From contig OY992536.1 of assembly GCA_963921195.1 (NCBI GenBank), positions 331,221,038-331,285,037 of the forward strand: 64,000 nt of DNA. Reading direction: 5' to 3'. The DNA comes from Pegoplata infirma. Taxonomy: Eukaryota; Arthropoda; Insecta; Diptera; Anthomyiidae. Positions 33,366 to 45,465 of the stretch are shown piece by piece. Made by a program: the position numbers and the translations under genes. Below the pieces are notes generated by a model that did no database searches, was not told the origin of the DNA, and was given only the letters and a program-made list of their open reading frames with translations. Each line of letters starts with the position of its first letter. Position 1 is the stretch's first letter.

Positions 33366-34760
33366 TGATAAATTTTAAAATTATTTCTGGACATAGAAGG
33401 AATGCTTGATTTTATTATGTTGTGGTACACCCAAGCAATGAGAAAAACAAATTTTTAGGATATTGATCAGTATTAAGGAGAGTATCTTTAGGCCCTCTTT
33501 AAGGTTTTGGGTGCTGGACTGATATAGCTTGGGAAACTTATTATATAATCCCGTAGTAGTTGTGTTTAATGACTTGCAATAATAATTAATTTCAATACAA
33601 AATTTTTGTATCGAGTTTTTAACAATTTTTTTTACTTCACCAATTTGTAACGAACTAACTGAGTACGAGTTTTGTTGGAGCAAAAATTTTATTTAAGTAT
33701 AAGTCGGTTGGAAATGAAAAATTCGCGCGAATTTTTCATTTCCAACCGACTTACACTTAAATAAAATTTTTGCTCCAACAAAACTCGTACTCAGTTAGTT
33801 CGTTACAAATTAGTAAAGTAGAAACTATATTTTGTAGTCAACGAACTATTAGTTTTGTTGTAGAAAAATATCCAAAAAAAAATTCCAAACGATTTAAAAT
33901 CAAACAATATTTTTTTACAACAAAACTAATAGTTCGTTGCCAAAACTGTTAGCAAGAAATAATGGTCCCATAAACAATTAATTTCAACAACGGAAGCATG
34001 AAAAATTCCCAATAATTTTCTTCTACAATTAAAACTTCTTAAGATTCATATATAATGGAACTAAAAAAAATTTTAAAAATTTTAATCTTCCAAATAAATT
34101 TTGTTCTACAACAAAACTATAAATTCGTTAACCATAGACAAAGGGAACAAATGCGTAGTTTGCTTAACCCATTTTGGATTTTTTTAGGGTAATTAGCAAC
34201 CGCTGATTTCAAAAATCTTATCAAAAAAATTTTTCAATCTGCCGTTTTCCCAGAAAAGCCTGCATTTCAACTTTTTATGCAATTTTAATATTTGGATTTA
34301 TTTGCTATTTTATTAATTTATTATATTATTTTCAAAATAAATAGTTTCAAAATAATTCAAATTAGTGGAATTTGATTATAAATTAAATCTAAAAAAATTT
34401 TAAATTAGTCAAAAAAAATTAAAAGCCGAAAATCAAAAAATGCTAAATTTTCGTTTTTGCTTAAGATAATTTCTGTGCTGATTTGCATTGCATTTCATGG
34501 ACATATAAGTTGCGGTGGTCAAGGATGGATATTTTTTTTTAATTGCACAAAGATGAGACTTAACATTCGTAACCATATTTACCCGAAATTCCACTTCTTT
34601 CATACATAAATATTTTTTTGAAAAAGGTGTTCTCTACTGTTCGAAAAATCGAACAGAGGATCGAAATGGGTTAAATAAACCATCAGAAAAGTTATGATTT
34701 CAACACCAAAATTAAAAAAAAAAGTTTTGAAATACTTTAATTTGTTTTTCTTTTTTTGAG
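33366..34760. repeat. Region with two palindromes, otherwise AT-rich
   Basis: An almost perfect palindrome spans 33640-33813. A second, looser one lies at 33836-33945 (AACGAACTATTAGTTTTGTT against its inverse). 33950-34760 has no recognised feature. Confidence 0.6.
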
Positions 34761-34769
34761 AATTTAAAA

Positions 34770-34966
34770 TTGGGGCCTTTTTTCATTTTTCTAAATGGGG
34801 ATTTATTTCATATGAAACAAAACCCCAAAATTGGGGTGTTATTTCATTTTATGTTGGGGTGTTTTTGCATTCCGATGGGAACTTATTTCATTTTTAAAAT
34901 TGGGGTTTTATTTCATTATGAACTAAGTCCCCATTTTTGGGGGCTTGTTTCATTTTCATTTTGGGG
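34770..34966. repeat. GGGGACTTATTTCATTTT repeat, second site
   Basis: Tandem degenerate GGGG(A/T)NTTATTTCATTTT units stop exactly where the LINE 3' end begins. Confidence 0.6.
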
Positions 34967-35093
34967 ACTAGGTTAGGTTAGAGTGGTTGTGAGTCCTCCA
35001 GAGGCTGCACCCAATTAGCGAAAAATGCCGTTTTGAAACCACGAACCTGAAAAAAAGAAGGTTAAAAGCCATCATTAGGTTTTAGAATCAAGG

Positions 35094-35600
35094 CTATAGC
35101 CAGTTGGTTTTAATTATATATTTCAAAATGGAATCAATACTTAGGTTACCGATTTCTTTAAGGTTATCGATAAAAGGTTTGCCAAGAATTTTCATTCTGT
35201 AAGGGGCAAGAGCTGGGCAGTAAAGTAGGTAGTGCTCTATGCTTTCCTCCTGAAGTTCATCATCACAACTGCGACAATATCTACGGTATGGTATGCCTAG
35301 CCTTGATGCATGCTCACCAATTGGCCAATCCTCTGTACGTCGCCTATTGTAGCTTGGCCACATACTACGAGCTCTCTTACACGTCCCGAGTTCCCTCCAG
35401 TGCTTGTTGGCTTTTTCCAGGAGGTGTTGGTCTATTAAATGACCAGCCCCCCTCAAGGGCATTTTAATGTACATCGACAAGCTGACATCCAAGCTGGAGC
35501 CCGTTCTCGCAAGTTCGTCACCTGCTTCATTTCCCGGTATATTGCAGTGTCCCGGTACCCATACTAGGGTGACTCGCGTTGCTGTACCCAATTCATTCAA
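35094..35600 (-). pseudogene. LINE pol fragment: second half of RNase H and C-terminal knuckle
   Basis: This frame continues the previous one after a frame break. It holds TLVWVPGHCNIPGNEAGDEL, the last RNase H motif with its His and Asp, then a tail with CRSC...HYLLYC and SILKYIIKTNWL, the usual polyprotein end. Confidence 0.8.
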
Positions 35601-36470
35601 TGCACTCCTGCATTGTGTTACTAGTTTCGATTTGATATATTAGTTTCGATTTTCCCTGTATTTCCTGCCGCAGCAGTTGACGATATGATTCACCAATGGC
35701 GAAGACTTCCGCTTGGAAAACACTGCTATAGTCCGGTAGTCTTATAGACAAAGACATGTTTGGCTGTTCACAATGAACTCCAGATCCTACTCCACAGCTC
35801 ATTTTTGAGCCATCAGTATATACCGCTATGTCACTAGGTAGAGCTGGACAGTCCCTGCCCCATGCTTCTCTACGAGGTATCATCGTTTTGAAAGACCTAT
35901 ACAATTCCAATCTAGGAGTTGTATAATCCGTCATATTTGGCAGTTCACCAACTGGAAAAGTATTCAAAATGTTACTATGTCGATGGTTTCTTGGCTTCCA
36001 ACACTTGATTTCCCTTAGTCTCAGCGCGCTTTTCATCGCAGAGCTTTTGACGAAGAGATCTATTGGTAGCAGGTTTGTCATCACGTTTAAAGCATCCGTT
36101 GGGCATGATCTTAATGCACCAGTTGAACCAATGCATGCTGTTCTTTGAATTCTAGACATCTTCAGTCTGTTATCAGCTTTTTCAAGAGCTTCCCACCAGA
36201 CAAGTGCCCCGTATGTTAAAATTGGTCGAACCACGGCGCTGTCCATCCATTGTACCATACCTGGCCGCAGACCCCACGTTTTACCGAATGTTTTTCTACA
36301 GGCATAAAAAGCCACACATGCCTTTTTAACCCTTTGATCAGTGTTGTAGTTCCAATTCAATTTGTTGTCGAGAAACACTCCCAGATATTTTGCAGTCTCG
36401 GAGAGCTTCAAAGGCTGTCCATTAGACTGGGTCGACCATAAAGGAGAAAATTGTGCGGGCTTAATTTTAA
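35593..36470 (-). pseudogene. LINE pol fragment: RT thumb and first half of RNase H
   Basis: The frame is open from upstream of 36411 (reading KPAQFSPLWSTQSNGQPLK into the named start, which is TTG, so it is internal). RNase H Asp (YTDGSK) and Glu (QAEVF) catalytic residues are present. The segment that should carry the third acidic residue (SDSQAA-type) is missing, and the frame then runs out of phase. Not functional. Confidence 0.8.
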
Positions 36471-37456
36471 AGCTTACTTCGAAAAAGTTCCATAGCCAAA
36501 ATATTAGATTTTTAGGTCGCGATTTGGTACCGCCGAAATCGTTTTTTGTTCATAGCTTTGTCAGTTGATGTCCGATCGTTTTAAAAAAAAATTGTTAGAA
36601 AGTCCTCAGCGAGTACTAAAGTTGACTCATATCTGGTTTTAACCTCAGAGGTCATCTTCTTGTTATGATTGTTAGTTTCTCATCTTTCTACCCACTTAAC
36701 CCTCTAACCCGCAAGAGTGCCTTAAGGCACGCATTACAAAACTCGAATTTATTAAAAAAGTAATAAATATTTTTTTCTAAATTTTTAACAGTGATTTTCG
36801 TAACAGATCTGTTGACATTTCTCTTGAAGGTTGTAATGCATTCTGACTTTTGGTTTTTGTTCTATCAGCTGCTTTATGAGAGAAGTCCTAAATTTTGCAC
36901 GAGAAATTTTGTGTGTGATTTTTCTTTTTTCAAACCAAAGTTATACTAACTTTTAATCGCCCGATCTGTTCGACACAATTTTTTTTTAAAGTTTTTAACA
37001 AGAAAAAGCTCTGAATTTGTGTCCATGTTGTAGAGATAAAACCTCCCATATCTGAAGACTTTACCTTATCTAAACATCTCAGTTTTATTTTGTTTCATGC
37101 ACTTACATAATTTAAAAAAAAATCCGTCATTTCGTAAACTTTTCTCTTCAGGTTGTATTTCAATGAAGATGAAATCAATTAAGACAAATTTTTCGTTAAG
37201 AAACGTTTTTTCGACTTACAAACTCTTAGATACATAGAAATTATTCAAAGAAACTATTTCAGACTTATTTATGGAAATTGTAGTTTTTGCGTAGAACTGT
37301 TCTCAACTCAGTATATAGAGATGTCTTGGGAATGTCAGGTGTGACTCTGACATGTCAGCGGTCCGTGATCTCGGATGGTACACGGGCAGTGCCAGATAAC
37401 AGAATTTTTAACACTTAAATTATTTTTATAATTCAAAAAACATATTTCAGTAAGAA
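36471..37456. other. Unassigned spacer
   Basis: Moderate-complexity AT-rich DNA. I see no gene, no tandem repeat and no clear match to other families in the window. Confidence 0.45.
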
Positions 37457-39239
37457 CCCAGCAAAATTTTTTGGAATCGTTTCTTTATGAATGTATTCTA
37501 GAATAGATTCCCCAGTAATCTAACTCCATTCCTCTACTGTTTCCACGGAATCGATAAAAAAACTTATAATTTTTGAAAAAAATGTCAAACTGAAAAATGA
37601 ATTTATAAAAAAAAACAATTTATTTGTTAACTTTTTGTTGACAAATTTTTAGATTTTCGCAGCACTTATTGTGCTTTTTAATACATTTTGGATACATATG
37701 GTAGAATTAACGTAAGTACACATCTTAATTTGGTATAAGCGGTACTTATAATTGGATTTATTTATGCTTGCAGATTGTAAAAATATACATATTTGAAGCT
37801 GCAATTTAGGAGAATTGGTGCTGTCTGGTGGTTTTATTTAGGCGTATTTTCTATTGGTGCTGTCGGCTGATCTGGTGGTTATATTTAGGAGTATTTTCTA
37901 TCCACTTTCTCCAAACCAGAAACGTGGGTTATGAATATGTTCATTGTTAAAGTAAGATCAGGATTTTAGCATGTATGCACGAGTAGGTAGGTATCCATAG
38001 TTTAACATAATTATTGTTAGGTACAAAATGTTTTAAAGTCCGCGATTTTTTTCTTCAGAAAATGTCGAGAATTTTAAAATTCTATAAAATAAATGTGTCG
38101 AAATCAAAGCCTTTTTCTATAGGAAAAATGTCTCAGAATCTGAGACTTTTTCTATAGGAAAAATGTCTCAGAATCTGACTTTTTCTATAGGAAAAATGTC
38201 TCAGAAACTGAGATTTTATCTATAGGAAAAATGTCTCAGAATCTAAGACTTTTTCCATAAAATAAATGTCTCAGAATCTGAGACTTTTTCTATAGAAAAA
38301 TCTCAGAATCTGAGACTCTTTCTATAGAAAAAATGTCTCAAAATCTGAGACTTTTTCTATAGAAAAAATGTCTCCGAATCTGATACTTTCTCTATAGGAA
38401 AAATGTTTTAGAATTTAGGCTTTTTCTATAGGAAAAATTTATCAGAATCTGAAACTTTTTCTATAGGAAACATTTCTCAGAATGTGAGACTTTTTCTATA
38501 AGAAAAATTTCTCAGAATCTGAGACTTCTCTATAGGAAAAATTTCTCAGAATCTGAGACTTTTTCTATAGAAAAAATATTTCACAATCTGACAAATTTTT
38601 ACAACAAATATATTTTCCCATAACAACAATTCTAAGATTCTGAGACATTTCTCCTAAAGAAAAAGTATGGTGCTGAGCCAGATTTTCTTTTGAAAGTCTC
38701 GGATTCATATATATATTCTGTTATCTTCTCGGATTCATATATATATTCTGTTATCTCCCATAATTTTAATTAGTTTTATTGGTGAAGTTCTCTCCTTTTT
38801 TATTGGTTGTTTAAATCCTTAATACATAAGTCTAAAGATTTTCTTTTAATAAGATTATTGTGCTAAAAATATTGTTAGTTTTTATGTATGTACTTGTGTA
38901 TTTAGTTTTACAATTTTTGTAAAAATAAAAAATAAAAAAAATAAAAAATTTAAAAAATAATTTCATTAATTATACAGAACTAGTTCCGTAATTCATTACA
39001 TGGAACAGATATGTAACCGTTAAAAAATCGCGGAATCCATTCTTGTACCACTATATGCAACATATTCTAGAATAGATTCCGTAGAACAGATTAGTGTTCT
39101 AGTTTGTAGGAAAAGGATGTATTGCTTTCGTGACAATCTCAAACAAAAATCATCGATGATGCAATGCATAGTAGAATCGATTGCAGGGTAGTATAGTTGA
39201 TTCCACAACCGATTCTTTGGAATCGAACATTTTGCTGGG
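37457..39239. mobile_element. Long TIR element (CCCAGCAAAATTTT family)
   Basis: Ends are CCCAGCAAAATTTTTTGGAATCG and GGAATCGAACATTTTGCTGGG, with CTAGAATAGATTCC present near both ends. Inside is a minisatellite (38097-38590) and a 29-bp duplication (about 38697-38754). Confidence 0.65.
38097..38590. repeat. Minisatellite of about 33-bp units
   Basis: Roughly fifteen units of TTTTTCTATAGGAAAAATGT plus CTCAGAATCTGAGAC are present. CTCAGAATCTGAG within each unit is itself nearly palindromic. Diverged relatives of this text occur near 45850-46330 and 50100-50340. Confidence 0.85.
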
Positions 39240-39276
39240 AAATAGTTCGTACCAAATAGAAAAAATTTAAATCCCG

Positions 39277-39895
39277 TTTTTATACCCTCCACTTAGTGAT
39301 AGAGGGTATATATAAGTTTGTCATTCCGTTTGTAACTCATCGAAATATCGGTCTGGGACCCTATAAAGTATATATATTCATGATGCCCGATCGATTTTAA
39401 GACATTCTAGCGATGTCCGTCTGTCCGTCTGTCTGTCTGTTGAAAATGCTCTCGCGGACAAAATATTGCACAGAGATGACTGAAACTTAACATATATATT
39501 GGAAGTTCTCCCGAGAAGTTTGGTATTGCATTTGAGCGATATCGGTTCAGCGGTTCAAAAGTTATGAACGAAAATGTAAGCACACCTCAAAAATTTCAGT
39601 ACATTCAACATAACCTAAAAACACAAAATGATTTAATTCGGCTTCTGGTTGACATATGTGAACATAATTGAGCACCAAATGGTATTTAAACAAGTACAAA
39701 CATATTTTTTGACAAAAAAAGAAAAAAATCGCGGATTTTTTTTTTTACCAAAATTTTTTTTCGCGGAAATTTTTTTTCATTTTTTTTTTTTCAAAAGTAT
39801 TTTCCTTTTAAATATAGTTGTTTGCAATAATCTTTTTGAAATTGTGGAGGGTATCACTACATTCGGCAAGGCCGAATTTAACTTTTTTACTTGTT
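39277..39895 (-). mobile_element. DINE-1/mini-me-like repeat, copy C (inverted)
   Basis: Full-length copy in reverse orientation, from TTTTTATACCCTCCACTTAG to TTAACTTTTTTACTTGTT, with a GTCC/GTCT microsatellite core at 39415-39440. The 135-aa frame in it (39649) is a repeat artefact. Confidence 0.8.
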
Positions 39896-40614
39896 TTGAA
39901 TTAAAAACGCGATTTCCCCAGTGTAAAAGGCATATTAGGAGTCAGTCAAATCTAGTCGGTCGTGTTTTTATTAAAATTTTATTTAGTAAAGGGCAAGTTT
40001 TTCTAAATCTGTTAATCAGTGTAATTAATTTGGAGAAAGTAGTCGAAACTACATAACAACACACAGATATAAAATTAACAATCATTTAAACATGTTTATT
40101 TATGCCCTACAACACCACTCTGTGCTACATAATGTTTGTAACTATCCGAAATACTAATCCCAGACCAACCATAAAGTTAAGCGATTGTCTTGGAATAAGT
40201 TTTAAGTTGATTACACGATGTCCGTCCGTCTGTCCATAAATACACTGTGTGCGTGATAGGTAAGGTTTACATACAAGCGTTCCCATCAAATTTATGCAAA
40301 TAAGGTTGGAAAGAAACGACAATTACAAAATATAGACCATGTTCTGGCAAGGTTGCAAAATAAGTACGTAGATCAGCGTTGATGAAGGAGAGGAGGAAGG
40401 ATGATGATTATAAAGCTAAAAAATACAAAATAATGATTAAAAAAACTAATTTTCTTGAAAATCGCTACATGTGCGAAATGGAAAGAGCGAAAAATACCCA
40501 AAATTGAACATTGATTCTCTAAGATGTATTCAATAAAATTAAGCCATTAAACTAGGAGATTTTAAAATTTATGGGAATAAAATTTTAAATTTTGCCTTAA
40601 CACTTTTGAAATAA
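39896..40614. mobile_element. Spacer with a diverged DINE-1-like fragment
   Basis: 40098-40330 has CACCACTCTGTGCTACATAA, GTTTGTAACTATCCGAAATA and GATGTCCGTCCGTCTGTCC, an old inverted member. The remainder is unassigned. Confidence 0.5.
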
Positions 40615-40986
40615 TGTAGAAAGAAATACTTTTGCAGAACTTTCATTCTCAAGGTACTTGTACGAAAGGCTTAAGCAAGACTTCTGCCAAAAATTTGTCA
40701 ATGGAACAACAGTAGAAGGCGAAAAACACAAAAAAATAAATGTTGCTTATCAAGTTTTTGCAGTAAGCCCTTCATATGTTTAATTATGATTTAATAGGAG
40801 TGAATCTTAAAAAATTAAAAATCTAAACTTCTCCCCGTGCAAATCGACCACCCCCCCCCCCCCCCCCCCAAACAAATGAGTTTGGGCCGCTAAGAACAAA
40901 AATATCCGTATAGTTAATTTTTGTTCTAAACAACATATCCAAATTTCCTGACGATTTGAGGTTGACACTAGGGTGACTTCCCTTGT
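40615..40986. mobile_element. Fragments of two TIR families
   Basis: 40615-40778 is a partial copy of the 33013-33250 element. About 40785-40986 is the right half of an ACAAGGGAAGT element of the 62521 type, ending GACTTCCCTTGT. The latter contains a run of 19 C (40851-40869). Confidence 0.6.
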
Positions 40987-41427
40987 AAGTTTATGTGTAT
41001 TTTTTTACACTTTTTAAAATTCAAATCAAATATAGATAAAATCGATCCATGTTTGGACTTGGTACCAAAAAACTGGTGTAGGGTATGTTATGGTTGGTCG
41101 TGACTGACTATAATTTTCTTACTTGTTTTTTTGGTTCGTTTGCTAAAAATATTAGTGTATTTATAAAAAAAAAAAAGAATTATGAAAGAGATCAATATAA
41201 AGATTCAAAAATGTAAATCAAATACTAATAATTTAAACAATTTTGATGTTTATTATCAAATAATCACTAACGAGTGCTGATAATTAGTTTAAGAGCAGTA
41301 ACAGTAGTAACATCATGATAATGACAAGTTTAAGATTTTTTATATTAATTTATGTGAAAATATTAAACAAATAAAAATAGTAACACACAACAGAAATTAG
41401 ATAAATAAATACAATAAAAAGAAATAA
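40987..41427. other. AT-rich spacer
   Basis: GGGTATGTTATGGTTGG...TTTTCTTACTTGTTTT (41085-41128) may be a DINE-1-like end. Nothing else recognised. Confidence 0.35.
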
Positions 41428-43946
41428 TATATATCGGCCATTCCAGGAAAGACCGGCCAAAAATGGGCATTTTTTGACCTTGGGTCGTCTGAATATCACA
41501 AAACTTTTTTTGTAGGAACTCTAAGGAGCCATTAAGAGAATTCAGTTTTCAGTTTATAGAAATTTAAAAAACCCTCGATTTTATTCGCGTTTTTAATTTT
41601 TTGAAATATCAACAAATTGGAAAAAGTGGGTAACTTTGTAAATTAATATCTCAGCCAATTCTTTATGCATTTTTATCATTTTAAATGACTTTAATTGCCA
41701 ATATCGTCTACTCTTACAATATTATAGTAAAAAAAAATGTTGAACTGTAGAATGCATTTTTTATGCAATTGCATTTTTAAAATGCATTTTTTAAGTCAAA
41801 GGGCCTCATCGATTTTTTTTATCTTTCATGTTAATCAAAATATAACATTTTTACTGAAGACCTGCATTTATAGTATTTTGGGTCTCGCAGTTAAAATATT
41901 TAAATTATTTTTTTTTTTTAATCACTTGTATTTTTTCCTTACAAAACTTGAAATTTGTTCACAATTTTTCAATTTTTTTTTTTCATTGTTTTTAAATTGG
42001 ATTGTATAAGTCGAAAATTATACCAGCAAGGTAAACCAAATTCGAGTATGCTAAATTTAATAATTTGTTAGCCGCTTCGTGATATCCGCGACTTTTGCAA
42101 TTTGTATGCTAATGTGCCATAAAAACGATATTTTTATACTTTTGGGATAATTTTTAAATTTAAATTTAAAAAACTCGAATAAATATATTTAAAATTAAAA
42201 GATGCTTTATTTTTTTTTTTTTTTTGAGAGAGAGAAAAAATATTTTTTTTCGAAAGTTTTTTTTCTGTCACCTTCCGTATTTAAAACATTTTCAAACATA
42301 AATATCAAAATTAAAAAATACAATAAAAAATGTCGCTAAAAATCAAATTTCCGCAAATAAAAATTACAGTGTTATACTGTTATTATACATTTAAAAAATG
42401 TAAAAAGGTTCTGACCCAAAAACCAGATCCACTACACACAAAGAAAAAGCTTCATTAATATAATGAAACTCATCATAAAAGTTCGTCCAATGAAACTGTT
42501 TCATTATATTTATGAAATGTTTTATAAATATTCGTAGTATTTATGAAACATTTCATTATATTTATGAAAATTTTCTTAATATTTATGAAAACTTCATTAA
42601 AAAGTTCCATTGGACGAACTTTTATGACAAATTTTTTTACAGTTCTTTGAGTGTAATTTTTATATATTTTGACCTCTTGTATTCGCCATCAGAATTGAAT
42701 TCTATCGTTGGGTTTTCCTGTAATTTACAAGGAAAGTCCGCAAAGTGCACCTACATAATTTTTAATTTTGACCAAGTTAAAAAATTTTTCGCGAATACGT
42801 AGTAATTTTGCTGGTAGATGTCGTAAATTTAAATAAAAAAAACGTTCACATAAAAATATATTTTTCGCGAAAAAAAATATTTCTGCAAGTAAAAATTACA
42901 GTGTTTTATTACACCGTCCGACACACTTTTGTACACATGGACCAGACCGAAAAATTCTGACAGTAGAGCTGAAAATAAAATACACGTGTCTCCCAGTTTT
43001 TTAGATCAATTCGCGTTTTCGCGAAAAACGCCAAAGTAGTGTGAAATAAGTTGAAAAATTTATTAAATCTACTTGTGAGCTAAATAATGTTTAAACATGT
43101 CTTTAGTCAATTTTTTACAACAGATTTTTTTTTTTTTTGAAATGCACGAAGAGTGCTATCTTTAGTAGCCAACTGTTTTTTTTTTTTTGTCCAAAATGGT
43201 TTTTGTTATTTTTCCCGTAAAAGGGTCCTAAATCCCCATCATTTAGGGGGGCAAGCATTTTCAAATTCGAAAAAAAGCCGAATTCGGGACGCGCAAGTGT
43301 TCAGCTTGCTAAAAAAAGTTTAAAATATACACACAGTGTTCATATAAAGCACTTTTTTTTCGTCCTATGGCGTACTAATACAATCAAACTAAAAAATAAC
43401 GGAAAAAACGCATAAAAAATAAAAATAATTTAAATATTTGTGTGAAAAAAATCTAAGCTTTTCTTTAAAAAAATTTTTAAAATATAACAACTACGAGACC
43501 CAAAAAAGTATAAATACAGGTCTTTAGTAAAAATTACATATTTTATTAAGTACAAAACAGAAAATAAATCGAAGAGGCCCTTTGACCTAAAAAATGCATT
43601 TAGAAAATGCAATTGCATACAAAATGCATTTTTGAATTTAAAATATTTTTTGTAAAACAATATTGTAAAATAAGACAATATTGCCTTTCAAACTCATTTT
43701 CAATAACAACGATCCATTAAGAATTGCCCAAGATATGCATCTACAAAGTTGACCATGTTTTTAATTTTTTTGATTTTTCAAAATATGAAAATCGCGAATA
43801 AACTCGAATGTTTTCAGAATTTTTCTAAACCGCAAACTAAAATCTCTTAAGGCCTCCTTAGAGTTCTTGAAAAAAAAAGTTTTATAAAAATCGGATGACC
43901 CGAGGTCAAATTTTGGCCGTTCTTTCATGGAATGGCCGATATATAT
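41428..43946. mobile_element. Long fold-back element (ATATATCGGCCATTCC ends)
   Basis: ATATATCGGCCATTCCAGGA and TCATGGAATGGCCGATATAT are the ends. Inverted arms of several hundred bases include GCATTTT...TTGACTT/AAAGGGCCTC text at 41750-41815 against 43573-43640. A small fold-back sits at 42432-42656. Confidence 0.65.
42432..42656. repeat. Small fold-back element
   Basis: CATAAAAGTTCGTCCAATG and CATTGGACGAACTTTTATGA are inverted, with repeats of TTTCATTATATTTATGAAA inside. Ends resemble CACACAAAGA / TCTTTGAGTG. Confidence 0.65.
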
Positions 43947-44026
43947 TTTTTTTTTAAGTAAAACAAAAAAAAAAGCAAGTAGAAATGTTAAATTCGAACG
44001 AATTCGTAAATACTTTCCACAATGCC

Positions 44027-44672
44027 ACACAGAAAGAAATAAAAAAAAAATTTGAGTAAATTTTTAATACTATTGAGTAAAAAATTACTCAATTTTCCAC
44101 CAGTAAACGATTTAATAGTATTGAGTAAATTTTTAATAAAAATTTATTAAATGTTTGCCAAAAAAATTTGAGTAAATTTTTAATTGACACTATTAAGTGC
44201 AGGAACAGAACAAGAAGCACCACCTTTTAAAAACAGAACAAGTTTTATTTCACGTCGGCGCCGGCCACCGGATTAATCTGCCAAACCGTATGGAAAAAGT
44301 CGTGCCGGGCTTATTCTGTTTCTACTCTAAAAAAAACAAAGTTCATATTTTTTTACAAAGAAAAAAAACATGTTTTTTCAAACTTTACCAAATATATTTT
44401 TGTCTTAAAGACATAAAAAAATTTTATAAATATGATTACAAACTTGCATGTATATATACAAAAAACTATAAACTAAACGAGAATTAAAAAAACTAAGAAA
44501 ATTCCAAAAAAAAAATAAAAAAGCTATTAAATTCTTATTAAATTATTTACTCAATTTGTTTTTAAATTTTTGAGTAAATTTTTAATTGCGTCAATTAAAA
44601 AATTACTCAAAACTTTTTTTAAATTTAAACAAGTGATTACTCAAATTGTTTTTCCCCATATTTTTTTCTGTG
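44027..44672. mobile_element. CACAGAAAAAAAT MITE, copy 2, with an internal insert
   Basis: It shares TTGAGTAAATTTTTAATACT and CACCAGTAAACGATTTAAT with the other copies and ends TTTTTTTCTGTG. A foreign piece of about 130 bp (near 44200-44335) carries the GTCGTGCCGGGCTTATTCTG end seen at 1508. A DINE-like start (43974-44026) lies at its left. Confidence 0.7.
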
Positions 44673-44785
44673 CAAAAACTTTTTTAATTCAAATAAATTT
44701 GAGTAGTGTCAGGTACTTTTTAAGTGATTGTAGCATAGTTAACAAAATCCATACCCTAGTAAAAAATGTGTACAATTTTATATAT

Positions 44786-44838
44786 TCTACGATCCAAAAT
44801 TAAGTTGACATGTAAAATTAATTTTGGGTCGTAGAATA
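44786..44838. repeat. Short palindrome
   Basis: ATTCTACGATCCAAAATTAA and TTAATTTTGGGTCGTAGAAT are inverted around a 13-bp loop. Confidence 0.7.
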
Positions 44839-44942
44839 CAGTTGCTTTTACCGTTTCGACGGCGTTTTGGTAATAATCGATTTTGAAACGGCTTTGAGAA
44901 GGCATGATTTTACAACGCCTTCAATGATATCTAAAAAGCTCC

Positions 44943-45465
44943 TACACAAAAAAAAAAACCTTGCCAAATTACTAGAAAAAGTCTCGTAATCCCATTTTAC
45001 CTATATTTGACAGTTTTCCTTGTTTTTTAACAAAAAATTTTCGATCGAAATTATTTGTTTCTTTTTTGTAATTTTACATTTTTTTTTAAATTTTGCAAAT
45101 TTCCAACTTTTTTCACAAAAAAAATCTTGAAATTTCACAAGAATTGTAAGTTTTATTGCGCCAAAAAAGTTATAAATTTACAATTTTTTTGGTAAAAAGC
45201 TTGTAAAATTACAAAAAAAGCTCGTAATTGTTACTAGGAATTCTCGTAAAATAGGAGGTAGCAAAAAATCTAGTAAAGTCACGAAACCTCCTTATAAGTT
45301 TTATTGCTTCAAAGAAATTGTAAATTTACAATTTTATTGGTAAAAAGCTTGCAAAGTTACAAAATTATTGGTAAAAAGCTTGTAGAATTACAAGAAATTC
45401 TTGTCAAATAGGATGTAGCAAAAAAAATGTTTTCTTGTCATTTTACAAGGCTTTGTTTTTTTAAT
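44943..45465. mobile_element. TTGTAAAATTACAAG MITE, third copy
   Basis: It matches 11469-11996 in the same orientation (GACAGTTTTCCTTG, TTTCGATCGAAATT, TAAAATAGGAGGTAGC). The right terminus is eroded. Confidence 0.65.

Larger units (their letters stand above)
34967..36470 (-). mobile_element. 5'-truncated LINE with reverse transcriptase C terminus and RNase H
   Basis: On the minus strand the element runs from about 36470 to its 3' end with a CTAACCTAACC tail. It retains the reverse transcriptase thumb region (AKYLGVFLDNKLNW...RPILTYGALVWWEAL). An RNase H domain follows (VYTDGSKMSCGVGSG, then SSVFQAEVFAIGE, then WVPGHCNIPGNEAGDELAR), and then a C-terminal CxxC...HxxxxC knuckle (YCRSC...EHYLLYCPAL). 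The polymerase core and the first ORF are missing. Confidence 0.85.

Noticed and set aside
38097..38590. CRISPR-like array
   Set aside because: Units are contiguous with no unique spacers, and the host is a eukaryote; it is a minisatellite.
39649..40056. 135-residue frame
   Set aside because: It runs through an inverted DINE-1-like repeat and spacer.
41737..42802. Two Phe/Asn-rich frames of 90 to 96 residues
   Set aside because: They lie within the interior of a fold-back element.
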